From: Solanum dulcamara
Lineage: Eukaryota; Streptophyta; Magnoliopsida; Solanales; Solanaceae
Reading direction: 5' to 3'
Assembly: GCF_947179165.1 (NCBI RefSeq)
Contig: NC_077242.1
Span: 50,725,097 to 50,789,096, forward strand
Length of the DNA: 64,000 bases
The notes beneath the pieces are model-generated. The model saw only the letters and a program-made list of their open reading frames with translations. It was not told the origin of the DNA and did no database searches. Below, in pieces: positions 59,877 through 64,000 of the stretch. How positions within the stretch are numbered: position 1 is the first letter of the stretch; the number at the start of each line of letters is the position of its first letter. A program made the position numbers and the translations under genes.

Positions 59877-60467
59877 TGTCATGACCCAACCCCATGGACT
59901 GTGATGGGTGCCTGTACTGGACACTCGCATATACCCCTGCTAACTATAAGTAACCATGTCTCTTGTTTGAGTTATAAGAAATCAATAGGCATAATAACAT
60001 ATAAGCCGATGAGGCTGCCCTGACAAAAAAAAATGTCCCAAAACATAAATATTATAGGAACCACTATACACACACACATATAACCCACATACATGTCCAC
60101 AGACCTCTAAGAGTAAGAACAGTAATATAAGGCAGGACAGGGCCCCCGCCGTACCCGTGAACAAATAAATATATATATCAAGGGTTAGTAGCAAAACTAG
60201 GCTCCAGCACAATAGAGCGCTTCTAAACTGCTGAGTGGAACTCTTACGCTAGCGGATCCCTAAAGTGTGTATCTATACCAGTGGGCATGAATACAGCCCC
60301 CCGAGAAAGGGGGGTCAATACGATATATGTACTGAGTATGTAAGGCATAAAATACCACAAAGAGCGCATAGTTGACATAGGGATGCAGGGAACAAGTATA
60401 ATAATTAATAAATCACTATAGCTGCATCTTGTAAAATGATGTTATGTATCTCAGTGTCATATTTTGT

Positions 60468-60930
60468 ACCCGGCCCGTTGTGGGATTCGGTGTTACAAAT
60501 GTATCATTATGTCATCATATGTGTATATATACTGTACCCCAACTTTTATGGGACCCAGTCAATAATCATGTCATCTTACCATCATATACATATATCATAC
60601 CCGCCCTTTATGAGACTTGGTCATACCTGACCCTTTATGGACTCGATCATACCCGGCCTTTATGGGACTCGGTCATACCCGACCCTTTATGGGACTTGGT
60701 GAATACTTATATCATCTTATATCATACCTAGCCCTTTATGGGACTCGATCGTACCAGGCCCTTTATGGGACTTAGTGAATATTTACATTATCTTATATCA
60801 TACCCGACCCTTTATGGGACTCGGTCGTACCCAGCCCTTTATGGGACTCGATGAATACTTATATCATATTATATCATACCCGACCCTTTGTGTGACTCGA
60901 TCATACCCGGCCCTCTTGTGAGGGACTCGG
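60468..60930. repeat. Tandem array in E LTR
   Basis: About twelve units with the core 'tacccg.ccctttatgggactcg' in place of D's 'tgcccggcccttcatgggacg'. Short units of about 26-28 bp alternate with longer ones that carry 'aatacttatatcatcttatatcat'. The array sits at the same LTR position as in D, but its unit lengths differ, so it expanded separately. Confidence 0.7.
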
Positions 60931-62768
60931 TGGAAGATATATTAAACATATGTACAAGCAGAGCAATGAGTAACCATATACAAGGTAAATCATTATCTGA
61001 GACTCTGTAAAATAGCCAAGTGAACCGTTACTTGAAGATCCAGTAATAATTGTCTTTAGTACCGTCTGAGGGTCATTAAGGATCATATTAAATGGAGCCT
61101 CAGGTGTCATAGACATGTATCAAGATAATTCTACACAGCTTACGCAATCAGAGATATTCATCGCCCTAGAGCCCTTAGAAATATGAGCTTGTGTATCCAG
61201 TTACTACCCAATATATGGAAGGCTCGAGGGTAGTAGTTCAACTGCTTTAGGACCTTTAACATTCAAAAGTGAGTACAAGCCATGAGTTACACCCGGAACC
61301 TATAAATAGAATTACCTCTAACTCATATCATATACCTCTTAACTTATATTAATCCATTTCAAGATAAGGAAGGGATAGGATTCACGTGTACTACCTTTCA
61401 TCATGTAGAAGACTTACAAGACAATAACTCAACTATCGCAGGAGTTCTGACATCAAGAAGTGAATAAGATTTACAAACCATACTCGGGGTTCTATGAATG
61501 GAATTATCCCCACAGTACATATACCTACCACTTATGACTAAGACATGCCAAGAGAAAATAATAGATAAGCTTTACATACTCTCTACTTCCCCTCATATAG
61601 TCGTCATACACATATGTGCCATGGAACGTACGGCCTGATCCTTAGATAGTAACATATATCCTACTTGGACCATCAAGGGACTCGATACCATAAACATTTC
61701 ATCATAACATCATAACTAATATCAAAGACATATCAAGAGAGAAGAAGGGTAGCTTTACATACTTATGCCAAAAATATGCCAAGAGAAAGAAGGTAGCTTC
61801 ACATACCGCTTATGGGTTACCCTTCACCACATTCACCTTGTTGTCTTTTGAAATTATTTAACATGAGAGTAATACTAAGATTAATAACCTTTCACTTTCC
61901 AGTTTCCAACTCTACAACCATGTATCCATAGGAATCATTTACTTATCTATTTCCTTTGACTAGCTTATTACTAACTCCAAAGTTACCGAACATTGAATAG
62001 CATCTTCCCTATAACTTGCCCTATCCAACTGCAAATCTTAGAATACATATTACCAACAACAACCATCAGATATATCTACAATCAAATCACATCAACATTA
62101 CTCAATACAACTCCGAACAACTAGCTTAAAACTATGATACCAAAATAGAGTTTTTAACCTTTATTTTGTAAAACCTTTAACAATACGAAATGGAGGGTCA
62201 TATGTCTGAAACCAGTGGCAACCACAACCTTTTTAGAACACTTTACATACCAAAAACACACAACCAAACCAGATTCAACTGCAGCACCACAATCATAACA
62301 CACTACTCGAGTTCGATTTAACTTTAACGACTTCAATTTAGTTTATTTCTAACGTCAAGCATCTTTATGCAATTTTTCCACTTAAAACATTATTTAAGAT
62401 ATATAATATACCTCATAACCACATCATAAACTCCAATTTAAAAGGGAAAACCTTACCTTTCCTGAAACTCGCCAAGACTCGCCAAAACTCACCTCAAAAG
62501 TTCTTTTAGCGCGGATAAAACTTTGTGGTTGTTTAACCTTTTGGAGCTTCTCCAAACCATGAGTTTAAATTAATAACACCTTCATACCATCATGGTATAA
62601 CCTAGATAATTAATTCATAGAATGAAATTGGAAAACTTACCTTTTTCTCCCCTTGGCCGCCACTATTTTCTCTCTACCTCTAGGGTTTCTTCTCTTCTTT
62701 TTTTTCTCTTGAATTTTCTAGAACATTGTAGATAAGAATGACTTTTTGATAAGAATGAGTCATAAAAC

Positions 62769-62883
62769 TTATATATATATAGGTCACCTTAGGAGGTAAC
62801 ACGTGTCAACCTCTAAGTGGTGACACGTGTCATGCCCTCATTGGGCCAACACACCACCTCCTCCAACCATGAGTTGGCACGTG
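62769..62883 (-). promoter_or_regulatory. E U3 region: TATA box and three G-boxes
   Basis: An alternating TA run (62770-62780) reads as CTATATATATATAAG on the minus strand. CACGTG occurs at 62800-62805, 62824-62829 and 62878-62883, two of them within ACACGTGTC. The position matches the promoter regions of D and F1. Confidence 0.5.
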
Positions 62884-63333
62884 GTGTGTGGGGGTCCACC
62901 CCTTTTCTCCATCTATTTCCATGTGTCATTTCCAGTTGCTACCATGTGACACTCTCTCATGCTTCCATGTAGCACCTTATTTTCCCCTCGTGGGTTCATA
63001 ATCTCGTCTTATTTTATGAACCTATGTAATTCTTGCTACGTAAGCTTGGTATGTACTCAATTAGCTTAAGTATGTAATATTTCCAAGTTGGTAGCTTACG
63101 TAAATAACTCGAGTCGTATGACTCATTACTTAGCCTCCAACGTCTTCCAGATTCTTATGACCCTATTTCCAATCTTCTCTATTATAGGGTATCTCATTCT
63201 CCCTTCCTTAGAATTATTTGATAGCATTATAGATTATCCGGATCATATGGTGCCTTCTAAGGAGCTTAAGAACCTTTCAAGAAACTTAAGAAGCTTAAGA
63301 ACCTTCCAAGGTACAAATGTATGGGGTATAACA

Positions 63334-63350
63334 TCCTTTCCCCCTTTAGA
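63334..63350 (-). promoter_or_regulatory. Polypurine tract of element E
   Basis: The minus strand reads TAAAGGGGGGAAAGGA beside the LTR, as in D. It is followed by the family motif GAGGATGAATG. Confidence 0.75.
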
Positions 63351-64000
63351 ACATTCATCCTCGAATGTGAACCAAAAACCTTCCTCAAGATCTTATACAG
63401 ATTACAGGGAAATTTCTTTCTATTACAATATCTCATACTTATTTTGCTTCCTTTACTTACTGTTAAGCTCTCTTATATTCTACCATAGGAAAGATCTCTT
63501 ATCCTCTCTCTTGTGCTACTTGTCTGTCATAATATCAGTAGCTAACAACCCTTTTGCCAACATTTTAACCTTTAGTCAAGTATAGTCTTCTTATCCTTCA
63601 CAATATTCTTAATATCTCATGAATTGTTTTATTCATACTTTATTTCCGTCACAATTCTCTTTCCCTTATACTCTTATCTCAATCACACCATTACTCCTTT
63701 AGCTATAACTCATCACAATTTCTCCCTGTTTATCTATTCAGTCGGTGCCTTCATATATTCGTCTATCAAGATCTACTAGTCTTCTCTAAAGCATCTCTTA
63801 GTATCACAAGTCTTTTCTAAGTCCCTTTATACCATACTAGCATTGATCTCCTAGTTACTATTGCCGTCAAGTCAGCAATTAACTCATTCCTCGAGGTTAG
63901 CCATACTTGTAATTTAGTCAAATCTTATCATTACGGTGGACATGACCTTTCAAGATACACTACAACCCTATCTCTTATTCTCTTTTCATTTTTTAGAAAA
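63351..64000 (-). other. E internal region, non-coding
   Basis: The first about 350 bp have no clear match to D. From 63703 the sequence matches D 40142-40450. No gag or pol motif is visible on either strand. Confidence 0.55.

Larger units (their letters stand above)
59877..63333 (-). repeat. 3' LTR of element E
   Basis: tgtcatgacccaacccc to gggtataaca. It is aligned by eye with F1 and D throughout ('gggcccccgccgtaccc', 'gatatatgtactgagtat', 'ggatgcagg'). It is diverged enough to be a separate subfamily. No gene is visible. Confidence 0.8.
59877..64000 (-). mobile_element. Element E: second long-LTR non-autonomous element, right end outside window
   Basis: It has the same design as D: a 3,457 bp 3' LTR (59877-63333), the same polypurine tract and the same conserved block in the interior (63703-64000). 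The interior before that block is only about 370 bp, against about 1,760 bp in D, with no chromodomain relic or 5S-like block in that stretch. The 5' LTR lies beyond the window. It inserted into the copia fragment; the left flank is aatat. Confidence 0.8.

Overview
This is a repeat-filled stretch of plant nuclear DNA, most likely pericentromeric heterochromatin of a eudicot and probably a Solanaceae species. I see no intact host gene and nothing bacterial or organellar. Almost every base belongs to decayed LTR retrotransposons. Most are Ty3/gypsy chromoviruses: the pol remnants end in an integrase C-terminus plus chromodomain (YEE.SVEILDRQV then VLWRNQ..E.ATWEAE, ending YPHLF) as in the Tekay/Del lineage. 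Their primer-binding sites match the plant initiator-Met tRNA 3' end (TGGTATCAGAGC), and their polypurine tracts are directly followed by an LTR starting TGTAA. The family assignment rests on recognised protein motifs; the species-level guess is an inference.

Layout, left to right. Element G (minus, 1-6916, left end outside the window) sits inside a plus-strand pol, H (6917-8220). From 8225 to 28975 lies element B (minus), split by two later insertions: a solo LTR of a long-LTR family (F1, 11001-14358, in the integrase, target duplication tatta) and element A (15438-23839, in RNase H, duplication gatag/catag). A has three LTR segments. B shares its 5' LTR (26851-28975) with the pol end of a further copy, C (to about 30957). 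Plus-strand LTR pieces fill 30957-34010, and a poorly identified LTR-like piece fills 34011-34799. Element D (34805-44563, duplication ggttc) is complete: two LTRs of about 3.58 kb flank only 2.6 kb of nearly gene-less internal DNA that includes a clear 5S rRNA-derived segment. Element K (plus, 44569-52138) is split by a solo LTR, I (48015-50291, duplication atagt), and its 3' LTR is interrupted by L (minus, 52139-58150). L is cut in gag by LTR fragment M. A Ty1/copia reverse-transcriptase remnant (59290-59876) is broken by E (59877-64000+), a second long-LTR element.

Nothing here looks able to make a working protein. Every pol has in-frame stops, frameshifts or deletions, and several have lost catalytic residues: the protease aspartate in A, B and L, the second aspartate of the RT FIDD box in L, and integrase acidic residues in B, C and K. 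Three large internal deletions fuse or remove domains: RT to integrase in A, gag to RT in K, and the integrase core in L. The long-LTR elements (F1, D, E) carry no gag, protease or RT that I can see, so they are best read as non-autonomous passengers, presumably mobilised by proteins of the related coding chromoviruses. Their LTRs carry a tandem array of 35 bp or related units, G-box motifs near a TATA box, and a hairpin.

I looked for an undescribed system. The nearest candidate is the 5S rRNA-derived block inside D, with its pol III internal control region largely preserved, in a long-LTR non-autonomous family. The other notable points are the well-resolved nesting history and the three-LTR structure of A.
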